The position numbers and the translations under genes were made by a program. Below the pieces are notes generated by a model. That model was not told the DNA's origin. It did no database searches and worked only from the letters and a program-made list of their open reading frames with translations. Shown here piece by piece: positions 15,601-23,640 of a stretch of 23,640 nt of DNA. The DNA is from JAYEJW01 sp034716535 (GTDB taxonomy: Bacteria > Pseudomonadota > Gammaproteobacteria > Chromatiales > Chromatiaceae). Position 1 is the first letter of the stretch; every line of letters begins with the position of its first letter. The stretch is taken from the NCBI GenBank assembly GCA_034716535.1, contig JAYEJW010000592.1, forward strand, positions 1 to 23,640, written 5' to 3'.

Positions 15601-17559
15601 ATGGCGACGACCAGCGACGACATGAAAACGAAGGTTTCCTGGCGCCGGTTCAAAGACGGCGATTATGAGTGGAACGATCTGACTAAGCAGATCTTCGCCC
15701 AGGACACCTCGCACAAGTGCCCCACCTATGTCCACAAGACGCCCCCCTGCCAGGGCAGTTGCCCCTCCGGTGAGGACATCCGCGGCTGGCTCGCCATCGT
15801 GCGTCAGCAGGAGTTGCCGCCCGAGGGCGCGGACTGGCACGAGTACGCCTTCCGCCGTTCCACCGACGCCAACCCGTTCCCATCCATGATGGGACGTGTG
15901 TGTCCAGCGCCCTGCCAGGACGGATGCAACCGCAACGAGCTGGAAGATTTCGTCGGTATCAACTCCGTGGAGCAGTACATCGGCGACACCGCCATCGCGA
16001 ACGGTTACGGCTTTGAAGCCGGCGCCGACACCGGTAAGAAGATTGCCATCGTCGGCGGCGGTCCCGCGGGTCTTGCGGCGGCTTATCAGCTTCGCCGCAA
16101 GGGCCACGCCTGTACCATCTTTGAGGCCAATGCGGAGTTGGGCGGCATGTTCCGCTACGGCATCCCCGGCTATCGCGTCCCCCGCAAGGAGCTGGACGCG
16201 GAGATCGCCCGCATTATCGACATGGGCGTGGAGACCCGGATGAACACCCGGATCGGCACCGACGTTTCGGTAGCCGATCTGGAGAGGGACTACGACGCTA
16301 TCCTCTGGGGTCTCGGCTGTCAGAGCGGGCGCGGCCTGCCGGTCCCAGGGTGGGAGGGTGCTCCCAACTGCGTATCCGGCGTTGCCTTCCTCAAGGCGTT
16401 CAACGAGGGCCGCATGAAGGTGACCGCCGACAAGGTGGTCTGCATCGGTGGCGGCGACACCTCCATCGACGTCGTCTCGGTGGCGCGGCGTCTTGGACAC
16501 ATCGAGCACACTAGTCCTGGGGATCGCCCCGAGTCCGTCATCCATGATGGTTACGTCGCGCATGATACGGCGGTGACGGCAGCGGCCCAGGGTGCCGACG
16601 TCACACTGACTTCCCTGTTCCACCGCACCGACATGATGGCTGCGGAGCACGAGGTCCATGATGCCCTGACCGAGGGCGTGACCATCCTCGACGGCGTCAT
16701 GCCGCTGGAGGTGATCAAGGACGAAAGCGGTCGCGCCACGGCCCTCAAGGTCTGTGACTGCACCATGGACGGCATGAAGCCCGTGCCGGTCGAAGGCACC
16801 GAGCGTGTGCTGCCTGCCGATCTGATCGTCTCTGCCATCGGTCAGGGTGGTGACCTGACCGGTCTGGAAGACCTCGATAACGGCCGGGGCCTGATGAACG
16901 CCGACAAGTTCTATCAGGTTCCTGATAAGCCGGGTCATTTCGTGGCCGGTGACATCATCCGCCCGCATCTGCTGACCACCGCCATCGGTCAGGCCTCGAT
17001 CGCCGCCGACTCCATCGACGAGTACGTCAGGCAGGCCGAGCACAAGCGCCGCCCCAAGGTGGACGTTCACCACTTTAACCTGCTCTCCAAGATGGAGGAG
17101 GCCCACCTGGCACCAGAACGGTTCGATGTGGGTGCGGCCGGCGACCTGCGTGGTACCGGCGACGGGAACTGGGCCATCCACAACTACGAGGACCGCTCCG
17201 GTGCAGAGGTCATTCCGCACGACGAGCTGTTCCTGGGCCACTTCGGTTTCCACGCGCGCAACAAGCGGGCCGAGGAGGTGCCGAGTGCGGAAGAGGTGCT
17301 GGGTCACTTCATGGAGCGCCTGATCGGTCTCAACGAAGAGCAGGCAATCGACGAAGCCAAGCGCTGCATGAGCTGCGGCATGTGCTTCGAGTGCGATAAC
17401 TGCGTCATCTTCTGCCCGCAGGATGCGGTGTACCGAGTCAAGAAGGGCGAGAACACCACCGGACGCTACGTGGCCACCGACTACGACAAGTGCATCGGCT
17501 GCCACATCTGCTCCGATGTGTGCCCCACCGGTTACATCAAGATGGGGCTGGGTGAGTAA
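15601..17559 (+). CDS. dsrL: DsrL, NAD(P)H-linked iron-sulfur flavoprotein
   Basis: This 652-aa cytoplasmic protein resembles the small subunit of glutamate synthase. In sulfur oxidisers it couples DsrAB to NAD(P)+. N-terminal cysteines C40, C50, C54, C101, C105 and C109 probably bind iron-sulfur clusters. An FAD site (GGGPAG, 152-157) and a dinucleotide site (GGGDTS, 283-288) follow. The C-terminal ferredoxin part has cysteine groups at about 589-605 and 631-641 (CIGCHICSDVC). AAGGAGAG precedes the start. DsrL and DsrEFH together indicate sulfur oxidation. Confidence 0.96.
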   Translation: MATTSDDMKTKVSWRRFKDGDYEWNDLTKQIFAQDTSHKCPTYVHKTPPCQGSCPSGEDIRGWLAIVRQQELPPEGADWHEYAFRRSTDANPFPSMMGRVCPAPCQDGCNRNELEDFVGINSVEQYIGDTAIANGYGFEAGADTGKKIAIVGGGPAGLAAAYQLRRKGHACTIFEANAELGGMFRYGIPGYRVPRKELDAEIARIIDMGVETRMNTRIGTDVSVADLERDYDAILWGLGCQSGRGLPVPGWEGAPNCVSGVAFLKAFNEGRMKVTADKVVCIGGGDTSIDVVSVARRLGHIEHTSPGDRPESVIHDGYVAHDTAVTAAAQGADVTLTSLFHRTDMMAAEHEVHDALTEGVTILDGVMPLEVIKDESGRATALKVCDCTMDGMKPVPVEGTERVLPADLIVSAIGQGGDLTGLEDLDNGRGLMNADKFYQVPDKPGHFVAGDIIRPHLLTTAIGQASIAADSIDEYVRQAEHKRRPKVDVHHFNLLSKMEEAHLAPERFDVGAAGDLRGTGDGNWAIHNYEDRSGAEVIPHDELFLGHFGFHARNKRAEEVPSAEEVLGHFMERLIGLNEEQAIDEAKRCMSCGMCFECDNCVIFCPQDAVYRVKKGENTTGRYVATDYDKCIGCHICSDVCPTGYIKMGLGE

Positions 17560-17576
17560 CAAGTTGGGAGATGTCG

Positions 17577-18080
17577 ATGGCTAAAGCCGTTGTAAGAGGC
17601 AGCCTCATCTCCATCGGTCTGGTCGGGGCGCTCCTCGCCTCGATTGTCCAGGCTGCTGGCGACTCCTATGTGGTTCCAGGATCCAAGGCTGCGCAACTCG
17701 AGAACTGTGTGGAACCTACCGACTTCATGCGTCGCAATCACATGGAGGTGATTCAGCATCAGCGCGACGAGACGGTTCACAACGGCATTCGCTCGACCCA
17801 ACACAGTCTCGCCGGGTGCATCGAATGCCACGTGAGCTACGAGGCCGAGAGCACGCCCGTCCCGGTCGATTCCGAGGGACAGTTCTGTGAGACCTGTCAC
17901 AATTTCGCGGCCGTGGGCGTGAACTGCTTCGGCTGCCACGCAACCGTGCCTGCGTTGACCGACCGAGAGGCGGCCGCGGAGGTCGCCTCGCGAGCCGACC
18001 TCGGCTGGCATCCTCCGATCACGATGTCCACTCCCGCCGTTCAGGGCCTGCAGCCTGAAACAGGGGGGGAAGGCAGATGA
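17577..18080 (+). CDS. dsrJ: DsrJ, periplasmic triheme cytochrome c
   Basis: This 167-aa protein has an uncleaved-type or cleavable signal sequence (about 1-27) and three heme c motifs: CIECH, CETCH and CFGCH. C44 in LENCVEP corresponds to the cysteine that can act as an unusual axial heme ligand in A. vinosum DsrJ. ATG 17577 is preferred over ATG 17571 because GGGAG ends 6 bp before it and only 0 bp before the other. It follows dsrL by 17 bp and overlaps dsrO in an ATGA junction. Confidence 0.94.
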   Translation: MAKAVVRGSLISIGLVGALLASIVQAAGDSYVVPGSKAAQLENCVEPTDFMRRNHMEVIQHQRDETVHNGIRSTQHSLAGCIECHVSYEAESTPVPVDSEGQFCETCHNFAAVGVNCFGCHATVPALTDREAAAEVASRADLGWHPPITMSTPAVQGLQPETGGEGR

Positions 18081-18859
18081 GCATGAACAACTCGAGCGAG
18101 AAGATCGATCGCGGCCGCCGGTCCTTCATCGGTGTCACAGCAGGGACGGCCGCGGTTGCGGTGGCGCCAGGGGTAGTGCTGCACACGATGGCCGGCGCCG
18201 CGCCGCGCTCCGAGGCGGTCACCAGCGACGTGCGTTGGGGCATGCTGATCGATACGGCAAAATGTGCGGACGGTTGTGACGCCTGCGTCAAGGCATGTGA
18301 CGACGAGAACGGCCTCAATCTCCAGATCAAGCCGGAAGGGGAGGGCGACGCCAAGTGGGACCAACAGGTCGCCAAGTGGATCCGCAAGGTCAAGCTTCAG
18401 GATAACGCGACGGGCCACCTCACCAACCTTCCGTTGATGTGCCAGCATTGCGAGCATCCGCCGTGCGTGGACGTCTGTCCGACGGGGGCGTCCTTCAAAC
18501 GCGCCGATGGCATCGTCATGGTCGACCGCCATACCTGCATCGGTTGCCGCTATTGCATGATGGCCTGTCCCTACAAGGCGCGTTCCTTCATCCACGAGGT
18601 CGTGGCGGAAAAGCTCACCCGTGCACCGCGCGGCAAGGGCTGCGTCGAGAGCTGCAATCTTTGCGTGCATCGGCGCGACAACGGCGAATCCTCCACGGCC
18701 TGTGTCGACGCCTGCGCCGCCGAGGGCCACAACGCCATCCTGTTTGGCGACCTGAAGGACCCCGAGAGCCCCTTGAGCAAGGCGCTCGGGGCCCTGCCGA
18801 GCCGCCAGATCCGTCAGGATCTCGCACTCAACACGGGCGTTCGTTACTCGGGCGTCTGA
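18077..18859 (+). CDS. dsrO: DsrO, periplasmic ferredoxin-like subunit
   Basis: This 260-aa protein has a Tat export signal (GRRSFIG, about 13-19, then a hydrophobic stretch). It carries four groups of cysteines for [4Fe-4S] clusters: CADGCDACVKAC (63-74), CQHCEHPPCVDVC (122-134), CIGCRYCMMAC (154-164), and CVESCNLC with CVDAC (189-213). It is the electron-transfer subunit partnered with the membrane protein DsrP. The start overlaps the dsrJ stop. Confidence 0.95.
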   Translation: MSMNNSSEKIDRGRRSFIGVTAGTAAVAVAPGVVLHTMAGAAPRSEAVTSDVRWGMLIDTAKCADGCDACVKACDDENGLNLQIKPEGEGDAKWDQQVAKWIRKVKLQDNATGHLTNLPLMCQHCEHPPCVDVCPTGASFKRADGIVMVDRHTCIGCRYCMMACPYKARSFIHEVVAEKLTRAPRGKGCVESCNLCVHRRDNGESSTACVDACAAEGHNAILFGDLKDPESPLSKALGALPSRQIRQDLALNTGVRYSGV

Positions 18860-18879
18860 CGCCGGCTGGAGATGCTGTC

Positions 18880-20106
18880 ATGAAAAGAATCGTCTATCGG
18901 GAATGGAGACTCACGCCCCAGCGTTACTGGGGGCTGCTCGCCATCCTGGCGGCCGTCGCCGGCCTCGGCGGGCTCGCCTTTCTGTACATGGAGCACGAGG
19001 GTCATTGGGTAACCGGGATGACCAACCAGGTCGTCTGGGGCACGCCTCACGTCTTCGCGGTGTTCCTGATCGTCGCCGCCTCCGGGGCGCTCAACGTGGC
19101 CTCGATCGGCTCGGTGTTCGGCAAGACCCTTTACAAGCCGCTGGCGCGCTTGTCAGCGCTTCTGGCGATCGCGCTCCTGGCCGGTGGGCTCATGGTGCTC
19201 GTGCTCGATCTCGGTCGGCCGGATCGACTGATCGTCGCCATGACCCACTACAACTTCAAGTCCATCTTCGCTTGGAACATCATCCTATACACGGGCTTCA
19301 TGGCAATCGTCATCGCCTACCTTTGGACGATGGCCGAGCGCAAGGGAAATCCGTACACCAAGTCGGTGGGGTTTGCGGCCTTCGTATGGCGGCTTCTTCT
19401 CACAACCGGTACCGGGTCGATCTTCGGGTTCCTGGTCGCCCGTCAGGCCTACGATGCAGCGATCCTGGCGCCGATGTTCATCGTTATGTCGTTTGCCCTC
19501 GGGCTTGCCATCTTCTTGCTGGTACTGATGCTCAGCTTCGATCAGGATGGTCGCCCGTTCGGCGATTCGCTGTTTTTCAGGCTCAAGAACCTGCTCGGCG
19601 TTTTCCTCGGCAGTGTCCTGCTGCTGGTTCTGACCTACCATCTGACCAAGCTCTACGGCACCAAGTATCACGGTGTCGAGGCGTTCCTGCTCGTCAGCGG
19701 AGGGGTCTACACCCTCATGTTCTGGGTTGGATGGATCCTTGTAGGAATGTTGATTCCCCTGGGTATCATCTACCATCCGGTCCTCGGCAAGGATCGTACC
19801 TGGGTCGCCTCCGCCTGTGGGTTGGTCGTGCTCGGCGGCCTGGCGGCCATGTATGTGATCATCGTCGGCAGCCAGGCCTACCCGTTGGAGATGTTCCCGG
19901 GCCAGACGATCATCGCGTCCGGCTTCTATGATGGCGTGAATGGGGAGCCCGCGTCTTATATCCCGAGTCTGCCGGAGTTCCTGCTCGGTCTGGGTGGTAT
20001 CGCGGTCGCCATGCTCATCACGGCGGTCGGGATCCGTGTCCTCCAATTCCTTCCGGAGTCTCTGGCGGACGAGGACGTCGATCCGCACGCGGCGGCCAAG
20101 GCCTGA
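18880..20106 (+). CDS. dsrP: DsrP, NrfD/PsrC-like membrane subunit
   Basis: This 408-aa integral membrane protein has about ten hydrophobic segments and is of the NrfD/PsrC quinone-interacting type. With DsrO and DsrJ it forms the periplasmic-side module of DsrMKJOP. ATG 18880 is chosen because GGAG lies 9 bp upstream and the N-terminus (MKRIVYREWRLTPQRYW) suits the family. The frame is open further upstream only inside dsrO. It ends DEDVDPHAAAKA and is followed by a strong hairpin. Confidence 0.94.
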   Translation: MKRIVYREWRLTPQRYWGLLAILAAVAGLGGLAFLYMEHEGHWVTGMTNQVVWGTPHVFAVFLIVAASGALNVASIGSVFGKTLYKPLARLSALLAIALLAGGLMVLVLDLGRPDRLIVAMTHYNFKSIFAWNIILYTGFMAIVIAYLWTMAERKGNPYTKSVGFAAFVWRLLLTTGTGSIFGFLVARQAYDAAILAPMFIVMSFALGLAIFLLVLMLSFDQDGRPFGDSLFFRLKNLLGVFLGSVLLLVLTYHLTKLYGTKYHGVEAFLLVSGGVYTLMFWVGWILVGMLIPLGIIYHPVLGKDRTWVASACGLVVLGGLAAMYVIIVGSQAYPLEMFPGQTIIASGFYDGVNGEPASYIPSLPEFLLGLGGIAVAMLITAVGIRVLQFLPESLADEDVDPHAAAKA

Positions 20107-20128
20107 CACAACAACCGCTCCGGGCTCA

Positions 20129-20159
20129 ACGGGGATGGCGCCGTGGGCGCCGTCCCCGT
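20129..20159 (+). terminator. Strong hairpin after dsrP, possible partial terminator
   Basis: A 14-bp stem (20129-20142 with 20146-20159, one G-U pair) has a GTG loop and starts 23 bp after the dsrP stop. Only CTTTCC follows, so a full Rho-independent terminator is not certain. It may separate dsrABEFHCMKLJOP from dsrNRS, or stabilise the upstream mRNA. Confidence 0.5.
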
Positions 20160-20176
20160 AGTCTTTCCAAACGATA

Positions 20177-20213
20177 GGTCGGATTGGTATCGCGAATCCG
20201 ACCCCTCGGGGGT
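20177..20213 (+). promoter_or_regulatory. Second, overlapping hairpins in the dsrN leader
   Basis: GGTCGGATT (20177-20185) pairs perfectly with AATCCGACC (20195-20203) over a 9-base loop. The right arm overlaps ACCCC-TC-GGGGGT (20201-20213), which can form a competing hairpin. This could be a switch-like leader for dsrN, but no known riboswitch is recognised. Confidence 0.4.
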
Positions 20214-20247
20214 TCACCAGATCCTCGTTTTCAATCCATCGGACCGC

Positions 20248-21624
20248 ATGGCCCACCTCTACATCTCGGCCGCCCACAAGTCCTCGGGAAAGACCACCAT
20301 CTCCATCGGCCTGTGCCGGGAGTTGCGGCGGCTCGGAAAGCGGGTCCAGCCTTACAAGAAAGGACCCGACTACATCGATCCCCTTTGGCTCGGCCAGGCA
20401 GCGGGCCGCGACTGCCTCAACCTGGACTTTCACACCATGTCGCGCGAGGAGATCCGCGGCGGATTCGCTCGTGAGCTGGAGGGGGCGCATGTCGGCCTGA
20501 TCGAGGGGAACGTCGGCCTGTTCGACTCGGTTGACCTGCACGGAAGAAACAGCAACGCGGGCATGGCCAAGATGCTCCGCGCGCCCGTGATCCTTGTGGT
20601 AGACGTCCAGGGCATGACACGGGGTATCGCCCCGCTGCTGCTCGGCTATCAGGCGTTCGACAGGGAGCTGGACATCGCGGGCGTCATTGTCAACAAGGTC
20701 GGCGGGACCAGACACGAGGCCAACCTGCGGCGCGCGGTTGAGCACTACACCGACCTGCCGCTGATCGGCGCCCTGCACCGGGCGGCGGAGCTGCAGATCA
20801 GCGAGCGCCACCTCGGACTCATGCCGAGCAACGAGGCGGAGCAGGCGGACGCCCAGATCGAGCGCATACGGGCACTGGTCGCCGCCCAGGTCGACGCGCC
20901 TCGATTGCTCGAGATTGCCGCATCTGCGCCGAAGCCTGCGCCGGCGGGGGCCGGTGAGACGCAGAGGCCACCGGCCGCGGACCCAGTGCGCATTGCCATC
21001 GCTCGCGACGATGCCTTCGGCTTCTACTATCCGGACGACCTTGCCGCGCTGCGCCGCGCCGGGGCGGATCTGGTGAGCTTCAGCCCGGTGCGCGACGCGG
21101 AGCCGCCACCGGCGGATGCCCTGTTTCTCGGCGGCGGTTTCCCCGAGTTTCGCATGCGAGAGCTGGAGCGGAACCGCACGATGCGGGCGGCCATCCTGGA
21201 CTTCATCGAGTCGGGCGGCCCGGTCTATGCGGAGTGCGGCGGGCTCATGTATCTCTGCCGCGAGCTGCGCTGGCGAGACGAGCGCCGTGCCATGTGCGGG
21301 GCCCTCGCGGCAGACGTGGCCATGCACGAGCGTCCGCAGGGAAGGGGTTACGTCCGGTTGCGGGAGACTGACGCATTTCCGTGGCCAGGCGCGCCGGACA
21401 ATCGCCCGGAGATCCATGCCCACGAGTTCCATCATTCGGCGGTGGTTGCGCCGGATCCGGACTGGGTCTACGGCTACCGGATGCTGCGGGGGACCGGCAT
21501 CGACGGGAAGCACGACGGGGTCGTGTACAAGAACCTGGTGGCGACGTACAGCCACCTGCGGGACGTCGGAGGCTTGAACTGGACGCGCCGATTCGCCGAG
21601 CACGTTCGCGCATGTCGGCGCTGA
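20248..21624 (+). CDS. dsrN: DsrN, siroheme amidase (CobB/CbiA-like)
   Basis: This 458-aa protein resembles cobyrinic acid a,c-diamide synthase. In the dsr system it amidates siroheme for DsrAB. The N-terminal ATP site is AAHKSSGKTT (about 8-17). The C-terminal glutamine amidotransferase part has the nucleophile C330 in AECGGLMYLC and histidines in HEFHH (about 392-396). ATG 20248 (MAHLYISAAHKSSGKTT) is chosen over the open frame from 20143, because the family normally starts just before the P-loop. The ribosome binding site is weak. Confidence 0.92.
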   Translation: MAHLYISAAHKSSGKTTISIGLCRELRRLGKRVQPYKKGPDYIDPLWLGQAAGRDCLNLDFHTMSREEIRGGFARELEGAHVGLIEGNVGLFDSVDLHGRNSNAGMAKMLRAPVILVVDVQGMTRGIAPLLLGYQAFDRELDIAGVIVNKVGGTRHEANLRRAVEHYTDLPLIGALHRAAELQISERHLGLMPSNEAEQADAQIERIRALVAAQVDAPRLLEIAASAPKPAPAGAGETQRPPAADPVRIAIARDDAFGFYYPDDLAALRRAGADLVSFSPVRDAEPPPADALFLGGGFPEFRMRELERNRTMRAAILDFIESGGPVYAECGGLMYLCRELRWRDERRAMCGALAADVAMHERPQGRGYVRLRETDAFPWPGAPDNRPEIHAHEFHHSAVVAPDPDWVYGYRMLRGTGIDGKHDGVVYKNLVATYSHLRDVGGLNWTRRFAEHVRACRR

Positions 21625-21721
21625 TGCCTTCAGTGACTTGCGGTGCGTGTCGGCTTTTCGGAAACTAAAGAATTACACTGAACGCATTGAAGAGATCTCG
21701 TTGCGAGAAGGAAGGGCACGC

Positions 21722-22036
21722 ATGTTCAAAGTGACAGCAGCGGCGGCCGAGCAGGTCCACAAAGCGGCGAAGCAGGGCGGGACGGAAGGCCTGTCATTGC
21801 GGCTCGCCGCCCACCAGAAACCCGACGGCTCGATCGATTACCGCATGGGTTTCGACGATGCGGCCGAGGAGGACATCCGCTTGTCCTCCGAGGGGCTGGA
21901 TATCGTCGTGGCGCCTGAGTACGTGCCCTTGCTGGACGGAGCGACCATGGACTTCGTGGAGATCGAGCCCGGCCAGTTCCACTTCATCTTCGTCAACCCC
22001 AAGGACGCGAATTACAGTCCGCCCACGGAGGGCTGA
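21722..22036 (+). CDS. dsrR: DsrR, A-type scaffold-like protein
   Basis: This 104-aa protein is related to IscA-type iron-sulfur scaffolds (MFKVTAAAAEQV at the start, GMDF-like core with VAPEYVPLLDGATMDF). It contains no cysteine, so it cannot hold a cluster the way IscA does. In A. vinosum DsrR is reported to act on dsr expression after transcription. AGGAAGGG precedes ATG 21722. The open frame from 21638 overlaps a short dsrN-dsrR spacer and is not used. Confidence 0.92.
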   Translation: MFKVTAAAAEQVHKAAKQGGTEGLSLRLAAHQKPDGSIDYRMGFDDAAEEDIRLSSEGLDIVVAPEYVPLLDGATMDFVEIEPGQFHFIFVNPKDANYSPPTEG

Positions 22037-22204
22037 CGCCGCGTGTTCTCAGAGGCCGCCCGTACCGGTGTCAATGCACGTGGACCTCGGCGGACGCGCC
22101 CTTTCCCGGTCTTTTCCCGATCCGGTATTCAGCCCGCGGGAATCGGGACGAAAGCATCATACGTCCCTCGACGGATGTTTCGTTGTCCGACCCTCCACCT
22201 GAAG

Positions 22205-22297
22205 GAGGCTGTCGCAGAAGGCGACACCCTCTGAAGGGGCGGGTGAGACGGAGCTCCTCAGCCGAGATGATCGAGACACATGGGCCCTGCTCATCGG
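22205..22297 (+). promoter_or_regulatory. Structured leader of dsrS
   Basis: The 293-bp dsrR-dsrS gap holds several stem-loops. GAGGCTGTCGC (22205-22215) pairs with GCGACACCCTC (22221-22231), with one mismatch. CCCT-CTGA-AGGG (22227-22238) overlaps its right arm. GATGA (22266-22270) pairs with TCATC (22291-22295). The rest of the gap shows no gene; a plus-strand 63-codon frame at 22043-22234 has no supporting features. Confidence 0.4.
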
Positions 22298-22329
22298 TTA
22301 CCCAACGATCCTAAGATGCGCTTTATTTG

Positions 22330-23463
22330 ATGGAACTCTCGAGCGAAGACAGTTTTCGTCTCAACGTGTTGCTCGCCAACGAGCCGCTGGCCATCCGCAT
22401 CGACGAATCGAGGATGATCGTCTACGGCCTTTCGGACAAGGGCGAGGCCAAGGTCCCCCTCAATCCCACCGGACGCCCGGAGCAGTACGTGCGCAAGGTC
22501 AGAGAGCTGATCTCCGGCCATCTCCTCGGCTCCCCCGGCGGTTACCCCATCTACCTGCGCCGCTGGACACGGATGGGCCAGATGCGCGATGAGAGTCTTG
22601 AGCAGCTCTTGAGGCTTGGAGAACCGGAGGCGGTGGTGGCGGCCGTGTGCTCGCCGGGACTGACCAACGAGCTGGCACGGCGCGCCTGGTGGGCCATGGA
22701 GGACGCGGAGAACGCCCGCCGCATGCTCGCCAATCCGGCGATCGTCGGGGGTGGGATGGGAAAGGTTCTCGCCGAGTACCTTGTGGAGTTTCTGCCTTTC
22801 GAGACAGAGACCGAGAAGATGATGGAGTCCGTTCGACTCGTGCTTCAGCCGGGGCTGATTGACGAGGACCAGCGGCTCGATCTGTGGAAGAAATCCGCTC
22901 GCAGGCAGGCCTATCTGGTGGGCTTTCTACTCGCGGCGCCGGACGACCTTCCTGAGCCCGTGCCGGCCCGTGGCGATGCCGGGAAGTACGCCCAAGCACT
23001 GGAGACCCTGGCCCGGGCCGGCAATCCCTGTGCGGGACTCTTGACGAGGGTCCTCTCCGTTCCCGGGCAGACCTTTCTCCGGACCGTCTCTAGGGCGCTT
23101 GCCAAGCCACCGACCCAGGACGTGGTCAGTGCGACGCTCGACCTGCTGCGCGAGTACTTCTCACCCCTGCGCCCGGCGGGTGATCCGGACCTCCCGCTGG
23201 AGGATCTGATCGGCGAGGCGCAGGACTTTTGCGCCCCGGGGCAGGCCCCCGAGGCGGTCTCCGCCTGTCTTGCAGTCGCGCCGGAGCTGGCGGCAGATAT
23301 TGCCGGTATGCGCGTCCTCTCCGGCCTGGGTTACGGCGTTCTGCGTCCTGTGCTGAGGGATTCCACGGCTATCGGCAGCCTGATGCGACGCAAGTTGAAG
23401 CCGGTTGTGGATCCCATCCTCGTCCAGATCAGCGTGCTGGCGGGGAAGACCACTTCTACTTAG
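22330..23463 (+). CDS. dsrS: DsrS, conserved cytoplasmic protein of the dsr operon
   Basis: This 377-aa soluble protein starts MELSSEDSFRLNVLLANEPLAIRIDESRMIVYGLS, as recalled for A. vinosum DsrS. It continues with the conserved SGHLLGSPGGYPIYLRRWTRMGQMRDESLEQLL block and the ending AIGSLMRRKLKPV. It has no cofactor motif, signal peptide or membrane segment. In A. vinosum loss of DsrS lowers Dsr protein levels, so it is thought to act in regulation. ATG 22330 is preferred over the adjacent TTG. The ribosome binding site is weak, and a structured leader lies upstream. Confidence 0.9.
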   Translation: MELSSEDSFRLNVLLANEPLAIRIDESRMIVYGLSDKGEAKVPLNPTGRPEQYVRKVRELISGHLLGSPGGYPIYLRRWTRMGQMRDESLEQLLRLGEPEAVVAAVCSPGLTNELARRAWWAMEDAENARRMLANPAIVGGGMGKVLAEYLVEFLPFETETEKMMESVRLVLQPGLIDEDQRLDLWKKSARRQAYLVGFLLAAPDDLPEPVPARGDAGKYAQALETLARAGNPCAGLLTRVLSVPGQTFLRTVSRALAKPPTQDVVSATLDLLREYFSPLRPAGDPDLPLEDLIGEAQDFCAPGQAPEAVSACLAVAPELAADIAGMRVLSGLGYGVLRPVLRDSTAIGSLMRRKLKPVVDPILVQISVLAGKTTST

Positions 23464-23486
23464 CCAAGGTTTCGAAGCTCGTGGGT

Positions 23487-23544
23487 CTAGTACTCCGACA
23501 GGGAGGTTTTGGTTTCCATCAAAACCTCCCTGTCGGAGTACTAG
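23487..23544. repeat. Perfect 25-bp inverted repeat, MITE-like or hairpin element
   Basis: Bases 23487-23511 are exactly complementary to 23520-23544, with an 8-base loop (GTTTCCAT). Each arm begins or ends with CTAG and contains ACTCCGACAGG. It starts 23 bp after the dsrS stop. The T-run is inside the stem near the loop, and no T-tract follows, so it is not a classical terminator. A CTAG at each edge could be a target-site duplication of an IS5-type miniature element. This is an inference. Confidence 0.7.
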
Positions 23545-23564
23545 TGCCTCGCCGGAGGCCATCT

Positions 23565-23640
23565 ATGGACCCGGTCGAGGTTGCCTCCTTATCTCTGCGC
23601 GTCGTTGATACACAGGATTGGGAGCTCTGTCCAAGACGTT
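23565..23640 (+). CDS. Start of an unidentified gene, cut by the window end
   Basis: An open frame begins MDPVEVASLSLRVVDTQDWE at ATG 23565, with GGAGG 6 bp upstream, and runs to the window end (25 codons visible). The strong ribosome binding site supports a real start, but the protein is too short to identify. It begins 20 bp after the inverted repeat. Confidence 0.45.
   Translation, partial: MDPVEVASLSLRVVDTQDWELCPRR

Noticed and set aside
15517..17562. 681-aa open frame on the minus strand opposite dsrL
   Set aside because: Antisense frame of a GC-rich gene; dsrL has full motif support and this frame has none.
17571..17576. ATG 17571 as the dsrJ start
   Set aside because: The ribosome binding site GGGAG touches it directly; ATG 17577 has proper spacing.
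19285..21603. 772-aa open frame on the minus strand across dsrP and dsrN
   Set aside because: Spans two well-supported plus-strand genes and shows no protein-like motifs.
23487..23544. Classical Rho-independent terminator
   Set aside because: No T-run follows the stem on either strand; the T-run lies inside the stem.

Overview
The window comes from a GC-rich gammaproteobacterial-type sulfur oxidiser that probably also respires nitrate. It carries a complete reverse-acting dissimilatory sulfite reductase (rDSR) operon, dsrABEFHCMKLJOPNRS, in the order known from Allochromatium vinosum. DsrEFH and DsrL are hallmarks of the oxidative pathway. Genus cannot be fixed from sequence reading alone.

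Positions 1-4960 form a nitrate-response block. A fused two-domain NarK nitrate/nitrite transporter on the minus strand is divergent from narX-narL on the plus strand. The spacer holds a perfect FNR/Anr-type box and a NarL-type 7-2-7 palindrome. At the extreme left edge the narK reading jumps to the other strand (positions 2-109), which looks like a small inversion or a fold-back chimera at a contig end.

Positions 4961-5340 are a gene graveyard. It holds fragments of a degraded copy of the helical-protein gene found at 6677-7396, joined to the C-terminal remnant of a DDE transposase.

Positions 5335-8608 hold five minus-strand genes that diverge from dsrA. In transcription order these are a TauD-like Fe(II)/2-oxoglutarate dioxygenase, a 63-aa protein, a 239-aa helical protein, a Cas6/Cmx6-like protein with no CRISPR array in view, and a DsrC-like protein lacking both redox cysteines (RspA type). 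This unusual set is the best candidate here for an undescribed system. A 402-bp divergent spacer containing a palindrome and a degenerate second copy separates it from dsrA.

Positions 9011-23463 are the dsr operon. DsrAB is the siroheme reductase run in reverse. DsrEFH and DsrC move persulfide sulfur. DsrMKJOP is the membrane electron-transfer complex, DsrL the NAD(P)H-linked iron-sulfur flavoprotein, and DsrN the siroheme amidase. DsrR and DsrS are accessory proteins. Stem-loops lie between dsrA/B, dsrC/M, dsrK/L, dsrP/N and dsrR/S. Downstream are a perfect 25-bp inverted repeat (23487-23544) and the start of another gene running off the window.
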